The notes: generated from the sequence alone by a model not told the origin. Positions 1 to 6,267 are shown, counted from the stretch's first letter. The stretch is DNA of 6,851 nucleotides from Candidatus Omnitrophota bacterium (GCA_023473405.1 JAMCZD010000089.1:1-6851), one strand, 5' to 3'. Made by a program: numbers and translations.

Positions 1-117
1 CGGCATAAAACACCACAAGGACCGCTATGATGACCCCCAGAGTGGGTGGGCCCAAGAGGAAGCTAGACGCCGACCTACCGCCAGTTATCAAAGCTAGGGC
101 CAACCAGACAGCAATCG
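1..117. other. Left flank of the transposon, no identified gene
   Basis: This short stretch lies outside the inverted repeats of the neighbouring element. On the minus strand one frame is open from the element to the window edge. Its residues are hydrophobic (IAVWLALALITGG, then LGVIIAVLVVFYA), which could be part of a membrane protein. On the plus strand a charged frame is open from the edge for about 31 residues before a stop at about 98. Neither frame has enough length, a start codon or a recognisable motif to call. It does not contain the GNNPxxxxDxxGL continuation expected if it were the other half of the interrupted RHS tip. Confidence 0.3.
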
Positions 118-139
118 GTAAAGGGGTCAGTTCTTGATA
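118..139 (+). repeat. Left terminal inverted repeat of the RAYT element
   Basis: The sequence GTAAAGGGGTCAGTTCTTGATA matches the reverse complement of 1118-1139 at 20 of 22 positions; the two differences are A/G and G/A. The pairing is read directly from the sequence. This end lies 7 bp beyond the transposase stop codon. Confidence 0.85.
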
Positions 140-146
140 ATGGCTA

Positions 147-1082
147 CTACCTGCCCGCCTTGCGCTGCCGATACAGCAAGTGGTTCAGATGACCGCGCGT
201 GCCCATTGCCAGGCGCTCGGCGATCCAGCCCGCCGTCATTGTCGTCTCCGCCCGCAGGCGTGCCGCCAACGCCACTTTGGCCGCATCCCCCTTGCGCCGT
301 GTCTTGAGTTCGGTTTCGCTCCACCGCCGCCGCCTCAACTCCTCCGCGATGATTCGTTCCGCCTGCGCTTCCGCCGTCTCCGTTCGCTCCTCGCCGTAAT
401 GTTCCGCCCCCAGCCGCTCGCCCATTTGCGCCAGCAATTCCTTCCGAAACGCTTCCTCCCCCAGACACCACCCGCGCCGGATCGGCTTGAACTCCTCGCC
501 CTCCTCCGCCCCGCGCCGTTCTTCCAAGGCCTGTTCCAGCCGTTGCCGCCCGGCCCGACTGTCCTTGGGAATTCCCCACTCGCCCAGCAACCGGTCCACC
601 CGCAACCACGCCGGCCGCTTCGAGGGCGCGAGCAAATACGCCGGCCAACTGCTCCACGCAAAACTCGCCAAGGGCGCGTCCATCGCCACGAGCTTCGCCC
701 GCGCCGGATTCAAGTGGACGTAATCGCACACACTCTTGAGATAGCCGCTGCCCGAACCATCCACGATAAGCGACTTGTAGCGCCCGGAGAACAGGTGGCC
801 GAACAGCTTGTGCCGCCGGTTGAAACGGCTGGTGTAAGTGCCCAGAAACCATTTCATCCCGGCCACCAGATTCGGCTGGGGCGTCTCGACCACCAGGTGA
901 AAATGATTCGGCATGAGGACGTAGGCGTGAACCTGCCAGCCCGTTTTGGTGCATGCCTCGCCCAACGTCTCAACGAACCGCTGGCGATCCGCGTCATCCT
1001 TGAAGATCGGCTCGCGCCGGTCGCCGCGATTCATGACGTGATAAATCGCGCCGGGATACTCCAATCTCAACTTGCGGGCCAT
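147..1082 (-). CDS. REP-associated tyrosine transposase (TnpA_REP / Y1_Tnp family)
   Basis: The 311-residue protein is a single-strand DNA transposase of the HUH/Y1 class. Its N-terminal domain (about 8-135) shows the family signature: AIYHVMNRGDRREPIF near residue 12, the metal-binding H60-F-H62 in LMPNHFHLVVETP, LFGHLFSGRYKSL near 93, and the helix DYVHLNPARAKLV, in which Y121 is the likely nucleophile by family position. Short RAYTs are around 165 residues, so this is a long form. A charged helical middle (about 175-260) leads to a C-terminal helical region (about 263-311, including GWIAERLAMGTRGHLNHLL) that looks like a helix-turn-helix DNA-binding domain. The ATG at 1082 was chosen because MARKLRLEYPGAIYH is the usual family N-terminus; no strong Shine-Dalgarno precedes it. 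The frame is intact and all key residues are present, so it may be active. Whether it mobilises itself or only REP-like repeats cannot be decided here. Confidence 0.92.
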   Translation of the reverse strand: MARKLRLEYPGAIYHVMNRGDRREPIFKDDADRQRFVETLGEACTKTGWQVHAYVLMPNHFHLVVETPQPNLVAGMKWFLGTYTSRFNRRHKLFGHLFSGRYKSLIVDGSGSGYLKSVCDYVHLNPARAKLVAMDAPLASFAWSSWPAYLLAPSKRPAWLRVDRLLGEWGIPKDSRAGRQRLEQALEERRGAEEGEEFKPIRRGWCLGEEAFRKELLAQMGERLGAEHYGEERTETAEAQAERIIAEELRRRRWSETELKTRRKGDAAKVALAARLRAETTMTAGWIAERLAMGTRGHLNHLLYRQRKAGR

Positions 1083-1117
1083 GCCGGGAGAGTGCCTGTC
1101 GCCCCGCTACATGTCAA

Positions 1118-1139
1118 TATTAAGAACCGACCCCTTTAC
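1118..1139 (-). repeat. Right terminal inverted repeat of the RAYT element
   Basis: Read on the minus strand this end is GTAAAGGGGTCGGTTCTTAATA, paired with 118-139 with two mismatches. Its TAA (1138-1136) is in frame with the RHS fragment entering from the right and ends that reading frame, so the transposon end provides the stop codon. Confidence 0.85.
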
Positions 1140-1184
1140 GCGAATCGATAGAGGTTGATATCCATCCATTCACCCATAGGGTCT

Positions 1185-2156
1185 CTATTCACCCACCTCT
1201 GTGTTCCCGGATCATAAAACCTGAACCCATAATAATAAAAACCCGCATTCTCGAGGAATTCCTTGCTTGAGAAGCGATAGACGTTGGCTTCGGCCAGGGG
1301 GCCGTCGGTGTAGAGGGTCCGGCCGAATGGATCGTAGCGGTATTGGGCGGCCATGCCCTCGCTACCGTTGATCATGTAGGTGACGTTGCCGCCACCGTCG
1401 GCGTGGTAATAATAGTGCGTGGTCCAGGTGCCGGAGCTGTAACCGTCGGAGCGCGCCAAAAGACCGCCAATGCCGCCGGCTCCTTCCCTCGTTCCGCTCA
1501 GGTCAAGACCGCGCGTGTAGGAAACGGTGGGCGTGTTGTTCTCGTTCCGTTCCTGGATGACGCGCATTCCGTCGTAAATGTAGCGGGTCTCGCCGGCCAG
1601 GATGAAATCGCCTTCTTCTTGGTCGGTGCTGTAGCGCAGGTTGACCGGGCCGTAGCTCTTGCCTGAGCCGCCTACCGCCCCGTAATAGGGCGGCGGATCG
1701 TTGTAGGCCCACATCGCCCAGGCCGAACCGGCGTCCCCGCTCAGGGTGATCGCCATGCCCCCGTAATCATACCACGTATCGCCCCCACTCACCTCCTGGC
1801 TCATCACCTCGAAATAGGTCCCGGCAGCCAGCACCACCGGCGTGGACAGCGTGGCGTAGGCAAATTGGCCGGCCGGTTTGCCCGCCGTGCTCACCGTTAC
1901 CGAGCCGTTGGGCACCGCTACCCCATTTGAATCAAACAATTTCACGAGATGATTTCCGCTGTTGCCGTTGAGCACCCAACGCCTCAGCTCGGTCACCGTC
2001 AGCGCGTTGGCCCCCACCAGGAATTGAAACCCCACCCAGCCCGAAAAGTTGTTCCGAATGGTTCCAAAGGAGTTCGCCTGGGTCACCAGGGGGCCCGAGG
2101 TGCCGCCGCCACCACCGCCGGAGCCGTAACGCAGACTCGCCGGGCCATAGGTCTGG
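1185..2156 (-). repeat. Long direct repeat, type-2 RHS core, copy in D
   Basis: This stretch matches 4246-5214 in the same orientation and nearly without gaps. The one gap I could place is an extra GGT-type codon in the glycine linker of this copy. In one hand-aligned block (1681-1740 against 4742-4801) I count 5 differences in 60. Similarity stops just beyond QTYGP on the right and at the NRDP codons on the left. Confidence 0.85.
1628..2077 (-). repeat. Beta-type domain repeat, copy 3 (in fragment D)
   Basis: The stretch encodes about 150 residues matching the two domains in fragment B: FGTIRNNFSGWVGFQF, a GNSGNHLVKLFDSNG segment, GQFAYATLSTPVVLAAGTYF and VMSQEVSGGDTWYD. The pattern resembles all-beta accessory domains of the DUF4082 sort found in secreted bacterial proteins. 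That assignment is from memory and uncertain. Confidence 0.6.
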
Positions 2157-2183
2157 GCAAGAGTATTTCCTTTACATTACGCA

Positions 2184-2684
2184 TCACTTGTTTTTCTGTT
2201 GTTTTGTGTCCCTACTTGGGACGGAACCCAAAAATGAGGACACCCCAGTACCACCCAATTGCGGCAAAGCGGCAAACCGTACGCTCACTGGCAATTCTAA
2301 GTGTGCGAGGGATGCAATCAGGGTGGGATCGATCGAGATTAAAGCTGCTACTCCGTTAGTCGTGCAGGTGCACCAAATATCGATGTGAATTCCGCTCTCA
2401 ACCAATTTCTTTAAATATGCAACATTCGGTCGCGCTTTTTCTATTATCCAACTAAGGTGCTCATTTATAGGCCGGCATACGTCAACCGGTGCAACCACAA
2501 GCCAAACATCCGCAGGAAACGTTTTACCGGTCGGAGCGGCTGGATCGGAAACGATCTCTCCCGCTTGGGCTGACAGTGTGGGATTTAGGTCCAGCCTGTT
2601 CCGCAACTCGGCATGTAAATCGTGAGGGGCATAAATCCGCAGCGCGGCATTGTAAAAGATCAGACCATCGCCGTTCGGCGACAT
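2184..2684 (-). CDS. DUF4279-like protein, candidate immunity protein for tip C
   Basis: The 166-residue protein is soluble, with no signal peptide or membrane segment. Its layout matches DUF4279 as I remember it: an N-terminal strand and helix (FYNAALRIYAPHDLHAELRN, 10-29), a short LDLNPTLSAQAGE segment, a central tryptophan strand (ADVWLVVAPVD), a PINEHLSWIIEKARPN helix (72-87), then IHIDIWCTCTTNG and a final IDPTLIASLAHLELPVSVRF segment. DUF4279-type proteins often sit behind polymorphic toxin genes, and this one starts 6 nt after the tip C stop, so immunity to tip C is inferred. The GAGGA Shine-Dalgarno overlaps the tip's stop codon, implying translational coupling. The last 27 or so residues are a polar tail outside the domain. 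Cys-rich CTCT (105-108) is a minor oddity. Base composition is less GC-rich than the RHS core on either side. Confidence 0.65.
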   Translation of the reverse strand: MSPNGDGLIFYNAALRIYAPHDLHAELRNRLDLNPTLSAQAGEIVSDPAAPTGKTFPADVWLVVAPVDVCRPINEHLSWIIEKARPNVAYLKKLVESGIHIDIWCTCTTNGVAALISIDPTLIASLAHLELPVSVRFAALPQLGGTGVSSFLGSVPSRDTKQQKNK

Positions 2685-2687
2685 AGT

Positions 2688-2692
2688 TCCTC
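2688..2692 (-). promoter_or_regulatory. Ribosome binding site of the DUF4279-like gene
   Basis: Read on the minus strand the junction is CTGAGGAACTATG. GAGGA lies 3 nt from the ATG (4 nt counted from GAGG), and its first two bases belong to the TGA stop of tip C. The spacing is short but usable. The overlap ties translation of this gene to termination of the tip. Confidence 0.6.
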
Positions 2693-3536
2693 AGGGCTTA
2701 GGTGCTGGTGGATTCACACTTGGAGGACGATCGATCCCTTGAGCCTCCTTACAGGCCTTGTAGAATTCGTAAATCTCCTGCGGGGTCAGTGGCGGTTGAT
2801 TACCCGCCTCTGTTGCAGTCTCATACTTGGAGAGCCGGGCAGCGCACTTTTTAAGAGCGTCTTGATGGTCTTTATTATTGGGATCAAAGGTTGGTAGCTT
2901 TGATGGGCACATCAGATTTCCAATCCATTTTCCAGGTAGGGTCATTGTGTTCGGGAAAGCCCAGCACAACCCAGCCCCAATAGCTGCCCCGGCGCAAAAT
3001 GCTCCACCAATGGGACCGGCTATGCCGCCGGCCCCAGCTCCGGCGCCCCCGATGGGGAATGGAATGGCAATTACGTCAAGTCCGTCGAAGTCAATGAATC
3101 CGTTTGGATTGTTTCGGACAAAGAGATACCGGTTAGGGCCCCCGGCTAGTTGCGATCGCAGCCCGCGTCTCAGCAATGCAAAGCCGGGTTCGCCTATCGG
3201 ATCCCTATTCATCCACCTTTGTGTCATGGGATCATAGAACCGGTAGCCGTAATAATAGAACCCGGAATTAAGATGGATTTGCTTGCTGGAGAAGCGGTAG
3301 AGGTTGGCGGCGGCCAGGGTGCCGCTGGCAGACAGCGTCCGCCCGAACGGATCGTATTTGTAGGTGGCCACCATCGACTGCGCGCTGTTGATCATGTAGG
3401 TCACGTTGCCCCCGCCGTCGGCGTGGTAGTAATTATGCGTGGTCCAGTTGCCTCCGCTGTAGCCGTCCGAGCGCGCCAAAAGGCCCCCGATCCCACCGGC
3501 TGCTCCTAGCTTGACATAAGCTGTTCTCATTAACAA
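2691..3536 (-). CDS. Orphan RHS C-terminal fragment C with variable tip
   Basis: The open frame gives 281 residues from a TTG at 3536; an ATG lies at 3530, and neither has a clear Shine-Dalgarno, so expression is doubtful. RHS similarity begins only at about residue 11 (GAAGGIGGLLARSDGYS, about 3507). Core motifs follow: YHADGGGNVTYMIN, YKYDPFGRTL, RFSSKQIHLNSGFYYYGYRF and QRWMNRDPIGEP (to about 117). A 22-residue linker leads to NRYLFVRNNPNGFIDFDGL (135-153), the usual RHS junction motif but with DFDG in place of DPxG. The tip (154-281) starts with a Gly/Ala-rich hydrophobic stretch (162-192, including GGAGAGAGGIAGPIGGAFC) that could span a membrane, then a soluble part with C181, C191, C210, C231 and C262 and a proline-rich end. 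I recognise no toxin fold. The core is of the same subtype as fragment A, unlike B and D. Confidence 0.7.
   Translation of the reverse strand: MLMRTAYVKLGAAGGIGGLLARSDGYSGGNWTTHNYYHADGGGNVTYMINSAQSMVATYKYDPFGRTLSASGTLAAANLYRFSSKQIHLNSGFYYYGYRFYDPMTQRWMNRDPIGEPGFALLRRGLRSQLAGGPNRYLFVRNNPNGFIDFDGLDVIAIPFPIGGAGAGAGGIAGPIGGAFCAGAAIGAGLCWAFPNTMTLPGKWIGNLMCPSKLPTFDPNNKDHQDALKKCAARLSKYETATEAGNQPPLTPQEIYEFYKACKEAQGIDRPPSVNPPAPKP
3199..3298 (-). repeat. Type-1 RHS core repeat, copy in C
   Basis: One hundred bases align without gaps to 6736-6835, with 7 differences by hand count. The stretch encodes RFSSKQIHLNSGFYYYGYRF followed by YDPMTQRW and the RDP codons. It contains a GGATCC at the RDP codons, the point where all modules diverge. 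The equivalent region of B and D encodes KEFLENA in place of KQIHLNS. Confidence 0.85.
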
Positions 3537-3587
3537 TGAATCGGGCCTAATAAGTAATGGATTCTTGCTGTGCTCAGAGCTTTAACA
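3508..3587. other. AT-rich spacer between modules B and C
   Basis: This 80-nt gap lies between the 66-codon gene and the first base of RHS similarity of fragment C. Only a weak GCTC/GAGC palindrome near 3573 was noticed, with no T-tract, so it is not called a terminator. No -10/-35 pair convinced me. Confidence 0.4.
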
Positions 3588-3788
3588 CTATTCAATATCC
3601 TGCGATTTCCTTCGCAACTCTTTCAGAGTTTTAGCCCATGCCCAAATTTCAATCTTCAGTCGACGCATGAATCTACGTATACCGCTCAATCCCTCGAGTT
3701 CTTTTAATCTCGAAAGCATGTTTTTTCGAAGAGTCCTATCGAAATTACTGAGCGATCCCGGCGGCAGAGGAGAGATATTCGTTTGCAT
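3588..3788 (-). CDS. Small basic protein downstream of tip B, possible immunity protein
   Basis: A 66-residue hypothetical protein that I do not recognise. It begins 18 nt after the tip B stop codon and has the clearest Shine-Dalgarno in the window (AAGGA, 8 nt from the ATG), which is the best argument that it is a real gene. After a short polar start (MQTNISPLPPGSLSNFDRTL) it appears entirely helical and strongly basic (15 Arg/Lys against 7 Asp/Glu), including IRRFMRRLKIEIWAWAKTLKELRRK. It has no signal peptide or membrane span and no cysteine. Position suggests an immunity protein for tip B. The high positive charge is unusual for one, so a truncated remnant or a nucleic-acid-binding peptide are alternatives. 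It is AT-richer than the flanking core. Confidence 0.5.
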   Translation of the reverse strand: MQTNISPLPPGSLSNFDRTLRKNMLSRLKELEGLSGIRRFMRRLKIEIWAWAKTLKELRRKSQDIE

Positions 3789-3796
3789 TCAGGGAT

Positions 3797-3801
3797 TCCT
3801 T
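3797..3801 (-). promoter_or_regulatory. Ribosome binding site of the 66-codon gene
   Basis: The minus-strand sequence GTGAAGGAATCCCTGAATG puts AAGGA 8 nt before the ATG at 3788. This is textbook spacing and supports this start over any other. Confidence 0.65.
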
Positions 3802-4245
3802 CACTCTTAAGGAGCATACTGTTTCAAGATTTTACACCCGCACCAGCCTAGACCTGAGCCGACATAGCCCCCAACTCCCGCAACGCCTGTGCATGCACAG
3901 CCAATCGCCGTAGCTGGGTTAGGTGCATACATCATGGCTTTGGAGGATCCTTCGGCTACGAACCAACACATAAACGCATTGCGCGCATATTTTTGTGCTA
4001 AGTCCTCGTAATCATCCTTTGTCCAAGGAGGTTGTTTTGGTTTCTGGAGGCAATCAGGATATGGAGCGCAAGGAGGTACAGGATTGCCATATCTTAATCC
4101 AAACTCGTCCACGTATTGGACAGAATTATTGCCAATGAAGGTATAGAGATTCCATTGATTCACACTTTCAATGAATTGTTGAATTTGTAATCTGGAATTA
4201 TGCACGAAGGCCTTCGTTGTGATGTTTGGCTCCTCCATCGGATCC

Positions 4246-5214
4246 CTATTCACCCATCTTTGTGTTCCCGGATCATAAAACCTGAATCCGTAATAGTAAA
4301 ATTCCGCATTCTCGAGGAATTCCTTGCTCGAAAAGCGATAGACGTTGGCTTCGGCCAGGGTGCCGTCGGTGTAGAGGGTCCGGCCAAATGGATCGTAGCG
4401 GTATTGCGCGACCATCGACTGTGCGCCGTTGATCATGTAAGTCACGTTACCGCCGCCGTCGGCGTGGTAATAATAATGCGTGGTCCAACTGCCAGAGCTG
4501 TAACCGTCCGAGCGAGCCAAGAGACCGCCAATGCCGCCTGCTCCTTCTCGCGTTCCGCTCAGGTCAAGACCGCGCGTGTACGACACCGTCGGCGTGTTAT
4601 TCTCGTTCCGTTCCTGGACGACGCGCATCCCGTCGTAAATGTAGCGGGTCTCGCCGGCCAGGATGAAATCGCCTTCTTCTTGGTCCGTGCTGTAACAGAG
4701 GTTGACCGGGCCGTAGCTCTTGCCCGAGCCGCCCACGGCCCCGTAATAGGGCGGCGGATCATTGTAGGCCCACATCGCCCAGGCGGAGTTGGCGTCCCCG
4801 CTCAGGGTGATCGCCGTGCCCCCGTAATCATACCACGTATCGCCCCCACTCACCTCCTGGCTCATCACCTCGTAATAGGTCCCGGCAGCCAGCACCACCG
4901 GCGTCGAGAGCGTGGCGTAGGCGAACTGGCCGGCCGGTTTGCCCGCCGTGCTCACCGTCACTGACCCGTTGGGCACCGGCGTCCCATTTGAATCAAACAA
5001 TTTCACCACGTGATTTCCGCTGTTGCCGCTGACCACCCAACGCCCCAGTTCGGTCACCGTCAGCGGGTTGGCCCCCACCAGGAATTGAAACCCCACCCAG
5101 CCCGAAAAGTTGTTCCGAATGGTTCCAAAGGAATTCACCTGTGTCACCAATGGACCCGAGGTGCCGCCGCCACCGCCGGAGCCGTAACGCAGGCTCACCG
5201 GTCCGTAAGTCTGG
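4246..5214 (-). repeat. Long direct repeat, type-2 RHS core, copy in B
   Basis: Partner of 1185-2156, same orientation, offset about 3.06 kb. Both copies encode the downstream beta domain plus the RHS core up to NRDP. B alone carries an R-to-C change in NLCYSTDQ (NLRYSTDQ in D) and EFYYYGF for GFYYYGF. Confidence 0.85.
4692..5144 (-). repeat. Beta-type domain repeat, copy 2 (fragment B)
   Basis: About 151 residues (264-414 counted from 5933): FGTIRNNFSGWVGFQF, ANPLTVTELGRWVVSGNSG, NHVVKLFDSNGTPVPNGSV, AGTYYEVMSQEVSGGDTWYD and SAWAMWAYNDPPPYYG. It is closer to the single domain of fragment D than to its tandem neighbour. Mostly strand-forming and Gly/Thr/Val-rich, it resembles extracellular beta-sandwich domains; the family name is uncertain. 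Confidence 0.65.
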
Positions 5215-5633
5215 CCATCGCCGCCCGGCGCCAGGTAATCGGGCGGCGTAGTGGGGTTGGCCCACACCGCCCAGGCGGAGTTGGCGTCTGCACTCAAGGT
5301 GATGTGGGTCCCGTAAAAATCATACCAGGCATCTCCGGCATTGACCTCCTGGCTCATGACCGCGTAGGTCGTTCCGGCGGCCAACGTCACCGGCGTGGAG
5401 AGCGCGGCATAGGCGAACTGGCCGGGCGTTTGGCTCCCAGTGCTGATCGTCACCGAGGCGTTGGGGATGGGCGTCCCATCCGAATAAAACAATTTCACCA
5501 CGTGATTTCCGGTGTTGCCGGCGACGACCCACCGGCCCAGATCTCTCACCGTGAGCGGGTTGGCCCCGACCTGGAACTGGAATCCGACCCAGCCGGTAAA
5601 GTTGCTGCGCACGATTCCAAAGTACGTCACTGC
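5181..5633 (-). repeat. Beta-type domain repeat, copy 1 (fragment B)
   Basis: About 151 residues (101-251 counted from 5933): FGIVRSNFTGWVGFQF, ANPLTVRDLGRWVVAGNTG, NHVVKLFYSDGTPIPNASV, AGTTYAVMSQEVNAGDAWYD and SAWAVWANPTTPPDYLAPGG. It aligns nearly end to end with copy 2, with many conservative substitutions, so the tandem duplication is old relative to the copying that produced fragment D. Confidence 0.65.
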
Positions 5634-5862
5634 CGAGACCAGGGAGGTCAGGCTGCCGCTGCCTTCCTCGCTCCAGGTGTATTCTATTCGTTTGCGGAGC
5701 CGGCCTTTGCCGTCGTAGACAAATTCGGTCTTGAATAGATTCGAGCAGACGATCGAGGTCAATTGATTTTCGTCGTCGTAAGAGAATGTCAGCAAATCGC
5801 CGGCGCCGACCTGGTTGGTCCGGTTCCCGTTGGCGTCATACTTCTTCGCCGTTTTAGCTCTA

Positions 5863-6267
5863 TTAGCGAAGGAAGTGTTTGCGGCGGAATTTCTTCCTGT
5901 AAAAAACAAAGTAGAGGATGTAATCAAACCCATATATCGAGACCGAAAGCGTCATGAATAAGAAATAACGATCCGAGCACACGGAAGCAAAGATCATTGA
6001 TAGAATGAAAACCGTTGAAAAGACCAGTCCAGCATGCTTCCTAGGCGTTTGAGTTAGAATGGCTTTATAGCCTTGGTTAGCCACATGCAGTGAAGCCAAC
6101 AGAAGCGCGAAGAAACTTACCAGTTTCCACGCCACCGGAACCTTTTGCGCAACCGCCTGCACGGCTGTGAAACGGCAGACGTTGAAGTACAGGATTACCC
6201 ATAGTAATATAAGCCCAATCGCTCGACCCTCGGGTATATGAAGGCGGCCTATTCTCCACCAATTCAT
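5863..6267 (-). CDS. Four-helix membrane protein, candidate immunity protein for tip A
   Basis: The protein is 134 residues long from the ATG at 6267. The frame is open 21 codons further upstream, but this ATG was chosen because it overlaps the tip A stop as ATGA and gives a normal start (MNWWRIGRLHIPEGRAIG). Four hydrophobic segments are visible: about 15-35 (GRAIGLILLWVILYFNV), 45-64 (VAWKLVSFFALLLASLHV), 78-97 (HAGLVFSTVFILSMIFASVC) and 101-123 (YFLFMTLSVSIYGFDYILYF). The tail RKKFRRKHFLR is strongly basic and so probably cytoplasmic. I recognise no family. Small multi-span proteins overlapping a toxin tip are a known type of immunity protein against membrane-acting effectors, so an inner-membrane immunity role is inferred. 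No good Shine-Dalgarno is present; translation probably depends on coupling to the tip. GC is low (24 of 60 bases at 5861-5920). Confidence 0.65.
   Translation of the reverse strand: MNWWRIGRLHIPEGRAIGLILLWVILYFNVCRFTAVQAVAQKVPVAWKLVSFFALLLASLHVANQGYKAILTQTPRKHAGLVFSTVFILSMIFASVCSDRYFLFMTLSVSIYGFDYILYFVFYRKKFRRKHFLR
6264..6267 (-). promoter_or_regulatory. ATGA stop/start overlap joining tip A and the membrane gene
   Basis: On the minus strand the four bases ATGA hold both the start codon of the membrane protein and the TGA of the tip. This arrangement usually marks translational coupling, and it fixes the start of the downstream gene. Confidence 0.7.

Larger units (their letters stand above)
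118..1139 (-). mobile_element. REP-associated (Y1/IS200-like) transposon, 1022 bp
   Basis: A single transposase gene is bounded by imperfect 22-bp inverted repeats at 118-139 and 1118-1139. The stretch between the repeats is almost entirely the gene: 7 bp separate the left repeat from the stop codon and 35 bp separate the start codon from the right repeat. The termini have the form GTAAAGGGGTC(A/G)GTTCTT, a type I associate with RAYT genes in many phyla. No direct target duplication is evident next to the repeats, as expected for HUH/Y1 enzymes. The element sits in the 3' part of an RHS fragment, which it truncates, so it arrived after that fragment. Confidence 0.75.
1136..2158 (-). pseudogene. 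RHS core fragment D, headless and cut by a transposon
   Basis: This is the C-terminal part of an RHS (YD-repeat shell) protein with neither a proper start nor its own tip. RHS similarity begins at about 2158, only about 25 nt after the DUF4279-like gene; an in-frame stop at 2179-2177 lies just upstream, and the first possible start is a GTG at 2086 inside a folded domain. From the GTG, residues 4-153 form a beta-type domain (FSGWVGFQFLVGANALTV, VMSQEVSGGDTWYDYGG). RHS core follows: ETRYIYDGMRVIQERNENN, GGIGGLLARSDGYS, YHADGGGNVTYMIN, RYDPFGRTLYT, RFSSKEFLENAGFYYYGFRF and QRWVNRDP. After NRDP only MGEWMDINLYRFA remains; the stop comes from the RAYT element. The sequence is nearly collinear with fragment B (4246-5214). 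It is probably a remnant that serves, at most, as recombination homology. Confidence 0.8.
3807..5859 (-). pseudogene. Orphan RHS fragment B with tandem beta domains and variable tip
   Basis: The open frame runs from 5933, but its first 25 or so residues are the membrane-protein gene read in another frame. True RHS similarity starts at about 5859 (KTAKKYDANGNRTN), with no start codon or Shine-Dalgarno of its own. Residue numbers here count from 5933. YD repeats at 29-88 (YDANGNRTN, FSYDDENQLTSI, FVYDGKGRLRKRIEY) are followed by two homologous beta-type domains (about 101-251 and 264-414) joined by a GSGGGGGTSG linker. Core then resumes: ETRYIYDGMRVVQERNENN, GGIGGLLARSDGYS, YHADGGGNVTYMIN, RFSSKEFLENAEFYYYGF and QRWVNRDP (to 565). 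The tip has a 29-residue linker, NLYTFIGNNSVQYVDEFGL (595-613), then 95 residues with seven Cys (622, 628, 656, 679, 681, 698, 700) and a glycine-rich hydrophobic end (GVAGVGGYVGSGLGW). No toxin family is recognised. It is 5'-truncated and probably a displaced cassette; the tip frame is intact. Confidence 0.75.

Noticed and set aside
127..954. 275-codon minus-strand frame overlapping the transposase
   Set aside because: Same strand, other frame, low-complexity Gly/Arg/Ala composition. It is a frame shadow, not a second transposon gene.
180..1151. Long plus-strand open frame opposite the transposase
   Set aside because: It is an antisense shadow of the GC-rich RAYT gene: proline/arginine-rich, no domain, and no usable ribosome site. 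The minus-strand frame has all the transposase motifs.
3560..3590. Hairpin GCTC-T-GAGC as a terminator between modules B and C
   Set aside because: The stem is only 4 bp and is not followed by a T-run on the transcribed strand.
4200..5738. Plus-strand frames opposite RHS fragment B
   Set aside because: Equivalent antisense frames appear opposite D and C wherever the core is repeated. They follow from the repeated coding sequence and have no independent features.
5860..5933. First 25 or so residues of the long open frame of fragment B as a true N-terminus
   Set aside because: They are the membrane-protein 3' end read in a different frame. There is no Shine-Dalgarno, and RHS similarity starts only at KTAKKYDANGN.
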